Shown: positions 48,592 to 57,438, counted from the stretch's first letter. The stretch: 64,000 nucleotides of DNA from Hyphomicrobiales bacterium (GCA_017305635.1 JAFKKF010000006.1:620001-684000); one strand, 5' to 3'. Program-made: numbers and translations. Notes: a model not told the origin generated them from the letters alone.

Positions 48592-50544
48592 ATGGTCGCG
48601 ATGCCATCGGAATCGGTGCGTCTGTTCGGCACGGAGGAGAAGGTCGAGCCGCCGGTGGTGCTGACGGCCGGCAAGCTGACGGCCGAGCTTGAAGCGGGGA
48701 ACCTCCGCTACATCCGCTTCGACGGGGTCGAGCTTCTCCGCGCAGTGTCCTACATCGTGCGCGACAGGAACTGGGGCACCTATAATCCGGTGATCTCGAA
48801 CCTGGAGGTCGAGGAGAAGCCGGACGGCTTCCGCGTCACCTACGATGCGGTGGCGAAGGACGCGACGCAGGAATTCCGCTACGCGGCGGAGATCGAGGGG
48901 ACGAGCGCCGGGCGCCTCGTCTTCCGCGGCAGGGGCACCGCTGTCACCGATTTCATCACCAACCGTACCGGCTTCGTCGTGCTCCATCCGGTCGAGGGCG
49001 TCGCCGGCCACCCTGCCGGCATCGAGCATGTCGACGGCAGGATCGTCGAGACGTCGTTCCCCGACATCATCGACCCGGTGCAGCCGATGATGGAGCTTCG
49101 CGCCATCACCCACGAGGCGGCGCCGGGGATCAGCGTGACCTGCCGCATGGACGGCGACACGTTCGAGATGGAGGACCAGCGCAACTGGCTGGACGCCTCC
49201 TACAAGACCTATGTGCGGCCGCTGGCGCTGCCCTGGCCCTATACGCTCGCCAAGGGCACCGAGCTGACGCAGTCGGTGACGGTGACCGTGGCGGTGACCG
49301 GCGACGAACTGCCGCCCGCCGCGCGCGGCGCGCGGCTCGGCATCAATGGCAAGGAAGGCACGATCCCGCCGCTCGGCTTCGGCGTCGAGCCGGAACTCGC
49401 CGCGGCAACGATCGCGGCATCCGAGGCGCTGAAGCTGGCGGGGCCGCATCATGTCATCGTCCATGCCGATCCGCGGCGGGGCGACCTGAAGCAGACGCTC
49501 GTCGCCGGCATCGAGGCGGCGATCCGCGCCGGCGCCGAGCCGTGGCTGGAGCTGGTGGTGCTCGAGGTCGAGAAGTACGCCGGGGAAGTGGCGGCGGCGG
49601 GCCGGCTCAGCGCCGAGCTCGGCTCTCCCTTCACGACGGTGCTCGTGTCGCCGGCGCCGGACATGAAATGCACCCTGCCGGGGAGCGTCTGGCCGCCGGC
49701 GCCGCCGCTCGCGGAACTCTACGACGCGACGCGCAAAGCCTTTCCCTCGGCGCGGATCGGCGGCGGCATGTTCAGCTACTTCACCGAGCTCAACCGCAAG
49801 CGCCCGCCGGTGAAGCATCTCGACCTCGTCAGCTTCACCAATTCGGGCCTGGTGCATGCCGGCGACGACCGCTCGGCGACGGAGGGGCTGGAGACGCTGC
49901 CCTTCATCATCCGGAGCGCGGCCGCGATCGCCGGCGGCAAGCCGTTCCATGCCGGGCCGAGCGCGCTCGCCATGCGCGACAACCCTTACGGCGCGGCGCC
50001 GATGGAGAACCCGGACAACATCCGCCAGGCGATGAACCGCATGGACCCGCGCCAACGCGGGTTGCTCGGCGCCGGCTGGTATCTCGGCTATTTCGCCCAC
50101 ATGGTGCGCGGCGGCGCCTCGGCGGTAACGCTCGGCGGCGGCGTGGGCCCGTTCGGAATCGTCGCGGCGAAGCTCGACTATGCGCAGCCCTTCTTCGACG
50201 AGGCGGGCGGCGTCTATCCGGCCTATCACGTGTTCAAGGGCCTCGCGGAGCTCGCCGGCGCGCGGGCACTCGCGACCGCACCGGCGCCGGCGCGCGACAT
50301 CCAGGCGGTGGCGGCGGAGAAGGCGGACGGCACCCGGGTGGTCTGGCTCGCCAACCTCACCGGCGAGGGGCGGAACGTGACCCTCGACCCGGCGGTGAAG
50401 AACGGGCGCATCTTCCTCCTCGACGCGGGCAGTTTCGTCGAGGCGGCGAAGGACAGGGACGCAGCAACCAACCTTGCGCGCCCGTTCAGCGGGGCGACGG
50501 TGAAGCTCGCGCCCTACGCCATCGCGAAGATCACGGGGACCTGA
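48592..50544 (+). CDS. apnL: Probable D-apionate lactonase
   Basis: A 650-residue protein beginning MVAMPSESVRLFGTEEKVEP, followed by TAGKLTAELEAGNLRYIRFDGVE and an RNWGTYNPVISNLEVEE segment. This N-terminal pattern I recognise as that of the apionolactonase family of D-apiose/D-apionate catabolism, which hydrolyses D-apionolactone to D-apionate. The middle has barrel-like sequence (GFGVEPELAAATIAASE, PWLELVVLEVEKYAG) and the C-terminal part an all-beta domain. No other apionate gene is visible. A sugar ABC transporter and FadR regulator lie upstream, separated by the DUF930 gene. GGAGCGGAG precedes the ATG. Confidence 0.62.
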   Translation: MVAMPSESVRLFGTEEKVEPPVVLTAGKLTAELEAGNLRYIRFDGVELLRAVSYIVRDRNWGTYNPVISNLEVEEKPDGFRVTYDAVAKDATQEFRYAAEIEGTSAGRLVFRGRGTAVTDFITNRTGFVVLHPVEGVAGHPAGIEHVDGRIVETSFPDIIDPVQPMMELRAITHEAAPGISVTCRMDGDTFEMEDQRNWLDASYKTYVRPLALPWPYTLAKGTELTQSVTVTVAVTGDELPPAARGARLGINGKEGTIPPLGFGVEPELAAATIAASEALKLAGPHHVIVHADPRRGDLKQTLVAGIEAAIRAGAEPWLELVVLEVEKYAGEVAAAGRLSAELGSPFTTVLVSPAPDMKCTLPGSVWPPAPPLAELYDATRKAFPSARIGGGMFSYFTELNRKRPPVKHLDLVSFTNSGLVHAGDDRSATEGLETLPFIIRSAAAIAGGKPFHAGPSALAMRDNPYGAAPMENPDNIRQAMNRMDPRQRGLLGAGWYLGYFAHMVRGGASAVTLGGGVGPFGIVAAKLDYAQPFFDEAGGVYPAYHVFKGLAELAGARALATAPAPARDIQAVAAEKADGTRVVWLANLTGEGRNVTLDPAVKNGRIFLLDAGSFVEAAKDRDAATNLARPFSGATVKLAPYAIAKITGT

Positions 50545-50546
50545 AA

Positions 50547-50571
50547 GGAACCGCGGGCGCCACGCTGCGTT
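50547..50571 (+). promoter_or_regulatory. EcfG-type general stress response promoter for csbD
   Basis: GGAAC at 50547-50551 is followed by exactly 16 bases and CGTT at 50568-50571, matching the alphaproteobacterial sigma-EcfG/RpoE2 consensus GGAAC-N16/17-CGTT. It starts three bases after the apnL stop and lies 37 bases before the CsbD start, so CsbD should be induced under general stress. Confidence 0.75.
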
Positions 50572-50608
50572 TCCATTCCATCTCGTCTTTCCGCAAAGGA
50601 GACTGCCG

Positions 50609-50812
50609 ATGGACTGGAATCGCGTCGAAGGAAACTGGAAGCAGATCAAGGGCAAGGTCAAGGAGCAGTGGGGCAAGCTCACCGACGACGACCTTGACGT
50701 GATCAACGGCAAGCAGCAGCAGCTCGAGGGCAAGATTCAGGAGCGCTACGGCTACGCCAAGGACAAGGCGAAACAGGAAGTCGATTCCTGGTATTCCCGC
50801 CAGCAATGGTAG
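50609..50812 (+). CDS. CsbD family stress protein
   Basis: A 67-residue, highly charged protein with the family core MDWNRVEGNWKQIKGKVKE, WGKLTDDDL and LEGKIQERYGYAKDKAK. CsbD proteins are abundant stress-induced proteins without a known biochemical role; here an EcfG-type promoter directly upstream agrees with stress induction. AAAGGAG lies at ribosome-site distance and a hairpin terminator follows. Confidence 0.93.
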   Translation: MDWNRVEGNWKQIKGKVKEQWGKLTDDDLDVINGKQQQLEGKIQERYGYAKDKAKQEVDSWYSRQQW

Positions 50813-50831
50813 TGCTCGCGCGGTGAAAAAG

Positions 50832-50860
50832 GGCCGGAGGCCGGAAGGTCTCCGGCCTTT
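50832..50860 (+). terminator. Probable intrinsic terminator after csbD
   Basis: GGCCGGAG (50832-50839) pairs with CTCCGGCC (50850-50857) around a ten-base loop, with an A-run before and TTTGCTGTT after. It lies 19 bases past the csbD stop. The T-run is short, so termination strength is uncertain. Confidence 0.6.
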
Positions 50861-50913
50861 GCTGTTCTTGGGGCGGGTTTCTTGTCCTGCAGCGCGGGCA
50901 TGCTTTCACCCTG

Positions 50914-50969
50914 CGCGCGCCCCCTCCACCAGCTTCGCTGGTCCCCCTCCCCCGTAGACGGGCGAGCAA
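50914..50969. repeat. Intergenic hairpin repeat, family A
   Basis: GCGCCCCCTCC border, first stem ACCAGCTTCGCTGGT, then CCCCCTCCCCCGTAGACGGGCGAG with a partly decayed second stem. It lies between csbD and the hydrolase gene. Confidence 0.8.
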
Positions 50970-51054
50970 CCGGTCGCGCCCTTCAGGCAAGGATTGTTTG
51001 GTGGCTGTCATGAATCCTGCATAAGATCGCCGTTTCCAACAGCGGGAGGCGACG

Positions 51055-51906
51055 ATGACGGATATCGCAGATGCCGGTCGGGAGGAGACCTATCCGGGGG
51101 CCGGCGGATTGAACATTGCGTTTCGCTCGTGGCGGCCGGCGACCAGGCCGCGGGGCGTCGTGATCATCGTTCCGGGCTTCAATTCGCATAGCGGTTACTA
51201 CCTGTGGGTAGCGAACCAACTGGTGGCGATGGATCTCGCGGTCTATGCGGTGGACCTGCGTGGGCGCGGCAAGTCGGACGGCGAGCGCTTCTACCTCGAC
51301 ACGTTCTCCGACTATCTCGCCGATGTGGACGGCGTCGCGAAGATCGCGCGTGAGCGGGAAGCGGGCCTGCCGGTCTTCATCCTCGGGCATAGCGCGGGTG
51401 GCGTGGTCGCATGCATCTACACGCTCGAGCACCAGGCCGCGCTCGCCGGGCTGATCTGCATGAGCTTCGCCTACCAGGTGCCGGCGCCGGACTTCGCCAT
51501 CGCGGCGCTGAAGGGGCTCAGCCATCTCGCGCCGCATGCCCATGTGCTCCGCCTGAAGAACGAGGACTTCTCGCGCGATCCGGCGGCGGTGGCGGCGATG
51601 AATGCCGACCCGCTGATCGCGCATGAGACGCAGCCGACCAAGACGGTGGCGGAGTTGGCGCGCGCCGACGACCGGCTGAAGCGCGAGTTCCCGCGCTTCA
51701 CGCTGCCGCTCCTCATCATGCACGGGACCGCCGACAAGGCGACGAGGCCGAGCGGGAGCCAGTATTTCTTCGACCATGCCGGGTCGACCGACAAGACGCT
51801 CAAGCTCTATGAGGGCCACTACCACGACATGCTGAACGACCTCGGCAAGGAGGTGGTGATGGCGGATATCGAGGCGTGGCTGAAGGCGCGGCTGGCTGCG
51901 GGGTAG
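51055..51906 (+). CDS. Alpha/beta hydrolase (monoacylglycerol-lipase-like)
   Basis: A 283-residue serine hydrolase. The oxyanion-hole region is VPGFNSHSGYY, the nucleophile is Ser113 in GHSAGG, the acid is Asp227 in MHGTADKATRPSGS, and the base is a His in EGHYHDMLND (His255 or His257). DLRGRGKSDGERFYLDTFSDYLADVD is typical of the monoacylglycerol lipase/lysophospholipase branch. No signal peptide, so it should act in the cytoplasm. GGGAGGCG precedes the ATG. Confidence 0.9.
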   Translation: MTDIADAGREETYPGAGGLNIAFRSWRPATRPRGVVIIVPGFNSHSGYYLWVANQLVAMDLAVYAVDLRGRGKSDGERFYLDTFSDYLADVDGVAKIAREREAGLPVFILGHSAGGVVACIYTLEHQAALAGLICMSFAYQVPAPDFAIAALKGLSHLAPHAHVLRLKNEDFSRDPAAVAAMNADPLIAHETQPTKTVAELARADDRLKREFPRFTLPLLIMHGTADKATRPSGSQYFFDHAGSTDKTLKLYEGHYHDMLNDLGKEVVMADIEAWLKARLAAG

Positions 51907-51921
51907 GGGCGGGGCGGGTCT

Positions 51922-52018
51922 TGACCTCTCCCCACCGGGGAGAGGTTAGCGTCGCGCCCGTCACGCGCCCCCTCCACCATCCTTCGGATGGTCCCCCTCC
52001 CCCGTAAACGGGGGAGGA
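51922..52018. repeat. Intergenic hairpin repeat, family A (composite)
   Basis: An ACCTCTCCCC-ACC-GGGGAGAGGT stem (about 51924-51946) is followed by a full copy: GCGCCCCCTCC, ACCATCCTTCGGATGGT, and CCTCCCCCG-TAAA-CGGGGGAGG ending against the zwf stop codon. It fills the convergent gap between the hydrolase and zwf. Confidence 0.88.
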
Positions 52019-53494
52019 TTACGCCCCGGCCGTGTTCGGGTCGCGCCAGGCGCGTTCGAATGGCAGGCGCCAGGCATGCGGCGCGACCAACTGGTGCACC
52101 GATTTCGGGCCCCAGGAGCCGGGCTGGTAGAGGCGCACCGGCGGCGGGTTCTCGAGGAGCGGGATGGAGATTTCCCAGAGCCGCTCGATGCCTTCCGCCG
52201 TGTTGAAGAGCGTGTGGTCGCCGCGCATGGCGTCGAGGATCAGGCGCTCGTAGGCCTCGAGCACGTCGCCGGCGCGGCCGGTATCGTGCATGGCGAATTG
52301 GAGGCTTAGCTTGTCGAGCTTCATGCCGGGGCCGGGTCGCTTGCCGTAGAAGGAGAGCGAGAGCTTGGAGGAATCCGCCAGGTCGAAGGTGAGGTGGTCG
52401 GGCCCTTGAGCGCCCACGCCGGAGCCCGGCGGGAACATCGATTTCGGCGGCTCGCGGAACGCGATCGAGATGATGCGCTGGCCCTCGGCCATGCGTTTTC
52501 CAGTGCGCAGGAAGAAGGGCACGCCGGCCCAGCGCCAGTTGTCGATCGAGCATTTCAGGGCGACGAAGGTCTCGGTATCGGATTCCGGGTCGACGCCTTC
52601 CTCGGAGCGGTAGCCGACATACTGGCCGCGGACGACGTTCTCGGGGCTCAGCGGCAGCATGGAGCGGAAGACCTTGTTCTTCTCCTCGCTGATCGGCTCG
52701 GGGGCGAGCGCGGTCGGCGGCTCCATCGCCATGAAGGCGAGGATCTGGAAGAGGTGGGTCACGACCATGTCGCGGAAGGCGCCGGTCTGCTCGTAGAAGG
52801 CGGAGCGCTTGCCGAGGCCGAGGGTCTCCGGCACGTCGATCTGGACATGGTCGATGAAGGTGCGGTTCCAGATCGGCTCGAAGAGGCCGTTGGCGAAGCG
52901 GAAGGCGAGGATGTTCTGCGCCGCCTCCTTGCCGAGGAAATGGTCGATGCGGAAGATCTGCTCCTCGGAGAAGACCTCGTGGAGGTGCTGGTTGAGGGCG
53001 ACGGCGCTGGCGAGGTCGGTGCCGAAGGGCTTCTCCATGATGATGCGGCAATGGGCGACGAGGCCGGCCTCGGAGAGCATCTTCACGGCGGCGAGCGCGG
53101 CGTTGGGCGGGACGCTCAGGTAGTTGACCAGGCGGCACTCGCCGCCGATGGACGCCTCGGCCGCGTCCACCGCGGCCTTGAGCTTCGCCGGTCCGGCGGA
53201 GAGCGGGACGTAGTCGAGCTTGCCGGCGAAGGCGTCCCAATGGCCGGCGAGGTCGCCCTTGCGCAGCTCCGACTGCTCGACCGCGGTCCGGGCGATCTGG
53301 CGGAAGGTCGCGGCGTCGATGTCGTCCAGCGACACGCCGATGATGCGGCAATCGGGGATGAAGCCGGCGGAGAGGAGATGCAGGAGGCCGGGCAGGAGCT
53401 TGCGGCGCGCGAGGTCGCCGGTGGCGCCGAAAAGGACGACCACCTGCGGGTAGCGCGGCCCGATGCGTGAGGAATTGCGCGGCACCCTGTCCAT
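52019..53494 (-). CDS. zwf: Glucose-6-phosphate 1-dehydrogenase
   Basis: A 491-residue enzyme that oxidises glucose 6-phosphate to 6-phosphogluconolactone with NADP, feeding the Entner-Doudoroff or pentose phosphate route. The cofactor motif GATGDLARRKLLPGLL and active-site RIDHFLGKEAAQNI are intact. The ATG at 53494 with GGGAGCCGGGA upstream is favoured; a longer frame adds an unconserved Arg-rich leader. No pgl or edd gene is adjacent, unlike the frequent zwf-pgl-edd order. Confidence 0.96.
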   Translation of the reverse strand: MDRVPRNSSRIGPRYPQVVVLFGATGDLARRKLLPGLLHLLSAGFIPDCRIIGVSLDDIDAATFRQIARTAVEQSELRKGDLAGHWDAFAGKLDYVPLSAGPAKLKAAVDAAEASIGGECRLVNYLSVPPNAALAAVKMLSEAGLVAHCRIIMEKPFGTDLASAVALNQHLHEVFSEEQIFRIDHFLGKEAAQNILAFRFANGLFEPIWNRTFIDHVQIDVPETLGLGKRSAFYEQTGAFRDMVVTHLFQILAFMAMEPPTALAPEPISEEKNKVFRSMLPLSPENVVRGQYVGYRSEEGVDPESDTETFVALKCSIDNWRWAGVPFFLRTGKRMAEGQRIISIAFREPPKSMFPPGSGVGAQGPDHLTFDLADSSKLSLSFYGKRPGPGMKLDKLSLQFAMHDTGRAGDVLEAYERLILDAMRGDHTLFNTAEGIERLWEISIPLLENPPPVRLYQPGSWGPKSVHQLVAPHAWRLPFERAWRDPNTAGA

Positions 53495-53648
53495 TCCCGG
53501 CTCCCGTCGGCGATTTCCCGCAAGGGTAGCGGCAAGGCGTGACGGTAGTCCTAACGGCTTTCGGGCAGGGGAACGCAAGGGGCGTGCCGGGAATGGTTCG
53601 GCGAGGTCCGAGCAGTGGTCGGCCAGCGGCGCGCGCTGGGTGCGGTTC

Positions 53649-53768
53649 CCCCCTCACCCGGCGCTCCGCGCCGACCTCTCCCCACCGGGGAGAGGTGAAG
53701 GCCGCGCCCTTGATGCGCCCTCTCCACCGCCTTCGCTGGTCCCCCTCCCCCGCTTCGCAGGGGAGGAA
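53649..53768. repeat. Intergenic hairpin repeat, family A (composite)
   Basis: CCCTCACCCGGCGCTCCGCG leads into ACCTCTCCCC-ACC-GGGGAGAGGT, then a TGCGCCCTCTCC border, an imperfect first stem ACCGCCTTCGCTGGT, and CCCCTCCCC-CGCTTCGCA-GGGGAGG. It lies between zwf and clpS, a 293-base gap with no gene. Confidence 0.82.
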
Positions 53769-53787
53769 CTCTGCGTCGCCGTGGCGC

Positions 53788-54093
53788 CTACTCTTCCGGC
53801 TCGGTGGTGAAGAGGAGGGGATAGCCGGCTGCCTTGCCGGCGTCGGTGGCGCGGGTCGCCTTGGTCTCGGCGATGTCGCGGGCATAGACCGCGACGACGC
53901 AGACGCCCCGGCGATGGGCGGTAATCATGATCTTGTAGGCCTCGTCCTCGGAGGTGCGGAACTCGGCTTTCAGGACCTTCGCCACGAATTCGCGCGGGGT
54001 GAAGTCGTCGTTGACGAGGATGACCTTGTGAAGGCGCGGGCGGGCGACCTGCGTCTTCGCCTTCGGCTTCAGGAGGGTATCGGTCTCGCGCAT
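53788..54093 (-). CDS. clpS: ATP-dependent Clp protease adaptor ClpS (ClpS2-like)
   Basis: A 101-residue adaptor that delivers N-degron substrates to ClpAP. LHKVILVNDDFTPREFV is the core binding motif, with the Asp-Asp pair that contacts the N-terminal residue. Instead of the longer C-terminus of ClpS1 it ends PLLFTTEPEE, a ClpS2 feature in alphaproteobacteria. No clpA lies beside it, which also fits the second paralogue. Confidence 0.92.
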   Translation of the reverse strand: MRETDTLLKPKAKTQVARPRLHKVILVNDDFTPREFVAKVLKAEFRTSEDEAYKIMITAHRRGVCVVAVYARDIAETKATRATDAGKAAGYPLLFTTEPEE

Positions 54094-54165
54094 GGCCTGG
54101 TTCCCGGCTTCCGGCTGCGGGCGGCGGGGGTTCTAGGGCAAACGGGGGCCGAGGGGAAGGGGCGA

Positions 54166-54696
54166 CTACTTCACCTTCGCGCGCTCGATGGCCTCGCCGA
54201 TCAGGCGGTGGGCCATGTCGACGTCGCCCCAGCCGAGGATCTTCACCCACTTGCCGGGCTCGAGGTCCTTGTAATGGGTGAAGAAGTGCTCGATCTGGCG
54301 GATGGTGATGTCGGGCAGGTCGGTATGGCGCCGGACGCCGTCGTAGCGCGCGGTCGCCTTCGCCGATGGGACGGCCACGATCTTCTCGTCCTGGCCGGCA
54401 TTGTCCTCCATGAGGAGGACCCCGACGGGCCGGACGCCGATGACGGCGCCGGGCACGATGGCGCGGGTATTGGCGATGAGCACGTCGCAGGGATCGCCGT
54501 CGCCGGAAAGGGTGTGGGGGATGAAGCCGTAATTCCCCGGATAGCGCATGGGCGTGTAGAGGAAGCGGTCGACGAAGAGGGCGCCGGAGGCCTTGTCGAG
54601 CTCGTACTTGATCGGCTCACCGCCGATCGGCACCTCGACGATGACGTTCACGTCACGGGGCGGGTCGGAGCCGATGGGGATGGCGTCGATGCGCAT
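54166..54696 (-). CDS. ppa: Inorganic pyrophosphatase (family I)
   Basis: A 176-residue cytoplasmic enzyme that hydrolyses pyrophosphate. The metal-binding signature is DGDPCDVLI, and [17 protein letters not shown] and [11 protein letters not shown] are conserved. [14 protein letters not shown] is the typical second acidic stretch. Normal length for bacterial family I enzymes. Confidence 0.97.
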   Translation of the reverse strand: MRIDAIPIGSDPPRDVNVIVEVPIGGEPIKYELDKASGALFVDRFLYTPMRYPGNYGFIPHTLSGDGDPCDVLIANTRAIVPGAVIGVRPVGVLLMEDNAGQDEKIVAVPSAKATARYDGVRRHTDLPDITIRQIEHFFTHYKDLEPGKWVKILGWGDVDMAHRLIGEAIERAKVK

Positions 54697-54782
54697 GGCG
54701 TCTGCTTCGCGGCTGTCTCGGAGGCGCCATGTCTATCGCGGCGGCGGGCGCGGACCAAGCCCCGGCGTCTCGGGGCCCGGCG

Positions 54783-55736
54783 TCAGAACCAGGTGATGGC
54801 GTTCAGCCAGAAGGTGACGCTGGCGACGGCGAAGATGGTCGAGAGGGTGATCGTATTGGAGGCGAGGCCCTCGCCGTTCTTGAAGCGGTTGGCAACGAGG
54901 AAGGGGGTGACGCCGGTCGGGCAGGCGGCGGCGATGACGGTGACCTTGGTGGGCAGCTCGGGCAGGCCGGTAAGGCGGGCGAGGACCAGGACGAGGGCCG
55001 GCATGAGCGCGAGCTTGAGGGCGGCGAGGGCGAGGCCGGCCCAGGCATGGCCGCGGATGCCGTATTTGCGCAGGCTCATGCCGAGGGCGAAGAGGGCGAC
55101 GGTGCTCGCCACGTCGGCGATGCGGCCGGCGAGATCGGCGACGAGGCCGGTGAGCGGGATGCCGGAGAGGCGCCACAGCGTGCCGAGGAAGAGGCCGATG
55201 ATGGTCGGGTTGGCGACGAGGTTCTCGCCGATCGAGCGGAAGAGCGCGCCGCGGCTGGGGCCGATCGGGTTGACGCCGTCCTGGCGCTCGGCACGCACCA
55301 TGAGGAAGGCGATGACGGTCATCATGACGGGCAATTGCACCGCGATGATCAGCGCCATCGGCACGGAGCCGTCATGGCCGAAGGCGGCGATGGCGAGCGG
55401 CAGGCCGACGAGGGTGGTGTTGCCGTAGCCGGCGGCGAGGCCGCCGACCAGGCCGCCGCGCGCGTCGCGGCCGAAGAAGCGGCGGATGACGAAGGTGCCC
55501 GCCGCCCAGGAAAGGGCGAAGGCCGCGAAGAAGGCGAGCCAGAGCCGCCAGGCCGAGATGCCGGCGAGATCGGCATTGGCCATGATGCGGAAGATGAGCA
55601 CCGGAATCGCGATCACGAAGACGAATTCCGACAATGCGTCGCTGGCGGCGGCGCCGAGGATCTTCGTCCAGGCGGCGGCATAGCCGAGGCCGACCAGCCC
55701 GAAGACGGGAATGACGATGGTGAGGATCTGGTCCAT
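54783..55736 (-). CDS. AEC family transporter
   Basis: A 317-residue inner-membrane protein with ten predicted helices in two inverted halves. The N-terminal half has GLVGLGYAAAW and GGLAAGYGNTTLVGLPLAIAAFG; the C-terminal half ends with IAAACPTGVTPFLVANRFKNGEGLASNTITLST. These match the auxin-efflux-carrier/malonate-permease family. Dicarboxylate or malonate-like substrates are usual in bacteria. It is 44 bases downstream of the 2-hydroxyacid dehydrogenase gene, so a shared organic-acid role is reasonable inference. Confidence 0.9.
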   Translation of the reverse strand: MDQILTIVIPVFGLVGLGYAAAWTKILGAAASDALSEFVFVIAIPVLIFRIMANADLAGISAWRLWLAFFAAFALSWAAGTFVIRRFFGRDARGGLVGGLAAGYGNTTLVGLPLAIAAFGHDGSVPMALIIAVQLPVMMTVIAFLMVRAERQDGVNPIGPSRGALFRSIGENLVANPTIIGLFLGTLWRLSGIPLTGLVADLAGRIADVASTVALFALGMSLRKYGIRGHAWAGLALAALKLALMPALVLVLARLTGLPELPTKVTVIAAACPTGVTPFLVANRFKNGEGLASNTITLSTIFAVASVTFWLNAITWF

Positions 55737-55780
55737 CCGGTTCCGGTCGGCGGGCGGGCAGGGCGGTTCGGCTTGTCGCT

Positions 55781-56758
55781 CTAGGTCCGCCTCTTATCCC
55801 AGACCTCCGGGTTGAGGAAGCCGGCGGGCTTCGCGCCGGCAAAGACGGCAAGGGCGATGTCGGCCGAGGAGGTGGCGAGGATGCGGGCGGCGTCGACGGT
55901 GTTGCCGGCGGTGTGCGGGGAGAGGACGATGTTCTTCGCCGTGAGGATCGGCGCATCGGCGGGCGGCGGCTCGGTCTCGAAGACGTCGAGGGCGGCGCCG
56001 GCGATGCGGCCACTATTCAGCGCCTCGACCAGCGCCGTCTCATCGACGAGGGGGCCGCGGGCGGCATTGACGAGAACCGCGGTCGGCTTCATGGCGGCAA
56101 GCTCGGGCGCGCCGATGACGTGGCGGGTAGCCGGGATCAGGGGCAGGTGGAGCGAGACCACGTCGGCCTGGCGGAGGAGGTCGGGGAGGCCGTCGACCTT
56201 CTCGCCGCCGCGCTCGCGCACCTGCTCGGCGGTGAGGGCGGGGTCATAGGCGAGCACCTTCATGCGGAAGCCGGCGGCGCAGATGCGGGCGACGCGGGCG
56301 CCGATGGAGCCGATGCCGAGGAGCCCGAGAGTGCGGCCGAGAAGCTGCTCGTATTGCAGGTTCCAGCGGGCGGCGTAATTGCCCGAGGCGACGAGATTGT
56401 GGACCTTCGGCACCTGGCGGATGGCGGCGAGCATCATCGTCACCGCAGCCTCGGCGACGGCGTCGGCATTGCCGCCGGGGACGCTCGCCACGACGATGCC
56501 CCGCTCGGTGGCCGCGCGGATGTCGATGTTGTCGACGCCGGCGCCGTGCTTGGCGATGACGCGGAGGCGCGGAGACGCGTCCACGAGCGCGGCATCGACG
56601 CCGAGGTTGCGCACGATCACCGCATCGGCGGCGGCGAAGGATTCGCGCTTGCGCGCGTCGTCGAATTTCGCCGGCGCATCGACGGTGAAATGTCCGGCGA
56701 GGCGGTCGATCCCGTCCTGATGGATGGGATGGGGAATGAGGATGCGCGGGAGGGACAT
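55781..56758 (-). CDS. D-isomer-specific 2-hydroxyacid dehydrogenase
   Basis: A 325-residue NAD(P)-dependent enzyme. The cofactor motif is GIGSIGARVARIC. The catalytic residues are Arg in NAARGPLVDE, Glu in DVFETEPP and His in LSPHTAGNT. VIAKHGAGVDNIDI is the conserved substrate-domain stretch. Candidates are glyoxylate/hydroxypyruvate reductase or another alpha-keto acid reductase; a phosphoglycerate dehydrogenase is unlikely since no regulatory ACT domain is present. It is probably cotranscribed with the AEC transporter. Confidence 0.92.
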   Translation of the reverse strand: MSLPRILIPHPIHQDGIDRLAGHFTVDAPAKFDDARKRESFAAADAVIVRNLGVDAALVDASPRLRVIAKHGAGVDNIDIRAATERGIVVASVPGGNADAVAEAAVTMMLAAIRQVPKVHNLVASGNYAARWNLQYEQLLGRTLGLLGIGSIGARVARICAAGFRMKVLAYDPALTAEQVRERGGEKVDGLPDLLRQADVVSLHLPLIPATRHVIGAPELAAMKPTAVLVNAARGPLVDETALVEALNSGRIAGAALDVFETEPPPADAPILTAKNIVLSPHTAGNTVDAARILATSSADIALAVFAGAKPAGFLNPEVWDKRRT

Positions 56759-56841
56759 GGCTCGATCGGCGGTCAGGGTTGGATCGCCGGTTCGTGCCGG
56801 CGGGCGAGTCGTGCTAGGCGGAAGGAAACCGGAGAAGAACG

Positions 56842-57198
56842 ATGCCCCATGTCACTGCCGAATATTCGCAGAACCTCGCCGACAATGTCGACATCCGGCA
56901 GCTCATCCAGGAACTGCATGAGACGATGATCGGGACCGGCCTCTTCGAGGTCGCGACGATCCGCACGCGGGCGGAGCCGCGCGCGATCTATATCGTCGCC
57001 GACGGACGGCCGGAGAACGTGTTTCTGCAGGTGATCGCGCGCATCCGGCCGGGACGGAGCGTCGAGGACCGGAAGCGCGTCGGCGAGGCGCTGCTCACGA
57101 CCTGCAAGCGGGCGCTCGCGGCGCTGCCGCGGGTCGCCATCGGCGTCGAGATCCACGAGCTCGATCCGGAGATGCTGTTCCGCCACATGACGGTGTGA
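56842..57198 (+). CDS. 5-carboxymethyl-2-hydroxymuconate isomerase family protein
   Basis: A 118-residue tautomerase-superfamily protein. It starts MPHVTAEYSQNL, leaving the catalytic Pro2 after Met removal, and contains FEVATIRTRAEPRAIYIVADG and a C-terminal VGVEIHELDPE-like strand, as in HpaF/CHMI of homoprotocatechuate breakdown. No other hpa gene is near. It stands alone between the divergent dehydrogenase and a convergent ThDP enzyme gene, so its true substrate is open. Confidence 0.85.
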   Translation: MPHVTAEYSQNLADNVDIRQLIQELHETMIGTGLFEVATIRTRAEPRAIYIVADGRPENVFLQVIARIRPGRSVEDRKRVGEALLTTCKRALAALPRVAIGVEIHELDPEMLFRHMTV

Positions 57199-57232
57199 GG
57201 GCTGCGCGCTCATTGCCATGTCTGGAGATTGA

Positions 57233-57287
57233 GCGCCCCCTCCACCGGCTTCGCCGGTCCCCCTCCCCCGCTTCGCAGGGGAGGAAC
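57233..57287. repeat. Intergenic hairpin repeat, family A
   Basis: GCGCCCCCTCC border, first stem ACCGGCTTCGCCGGT, second stem CCCCTCCCC-CGCTTCGCA-GGGGAGG. It lies in the convergent gap before the ThDP enzyme gene. Confidence 0.85.
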
Positions 57288-57348
57288 CGCGCTGCACCGC
57301 CTGCGTATGCTGTGGAGCAGGCGGCGTCGACGGCCCGCAACCCAGCCC

Positions 57349-57389
57349 ACCGCGCTTCGCGCGGTACCCCCTCCCCGTGCCGGGGAGGG
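57349..57389. repeat. Intergenic hairpin repeat, family A (second unit in same gap)
   Basis: The first stem is ACCGCG-CTTCG-CGCGGT and the second CCCTCCCCG-TG-CCGGGGAGGG. Both stems differ in sequence from the unit at 57233 but keep the two-hairpin plan. Confidence 0.75.
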
Positions 57390-57438
57390 ATGGGCGCCGT
57401 TCACGAAGGTGAGGCGTAAAACGCGGCACGTCTCGTAC

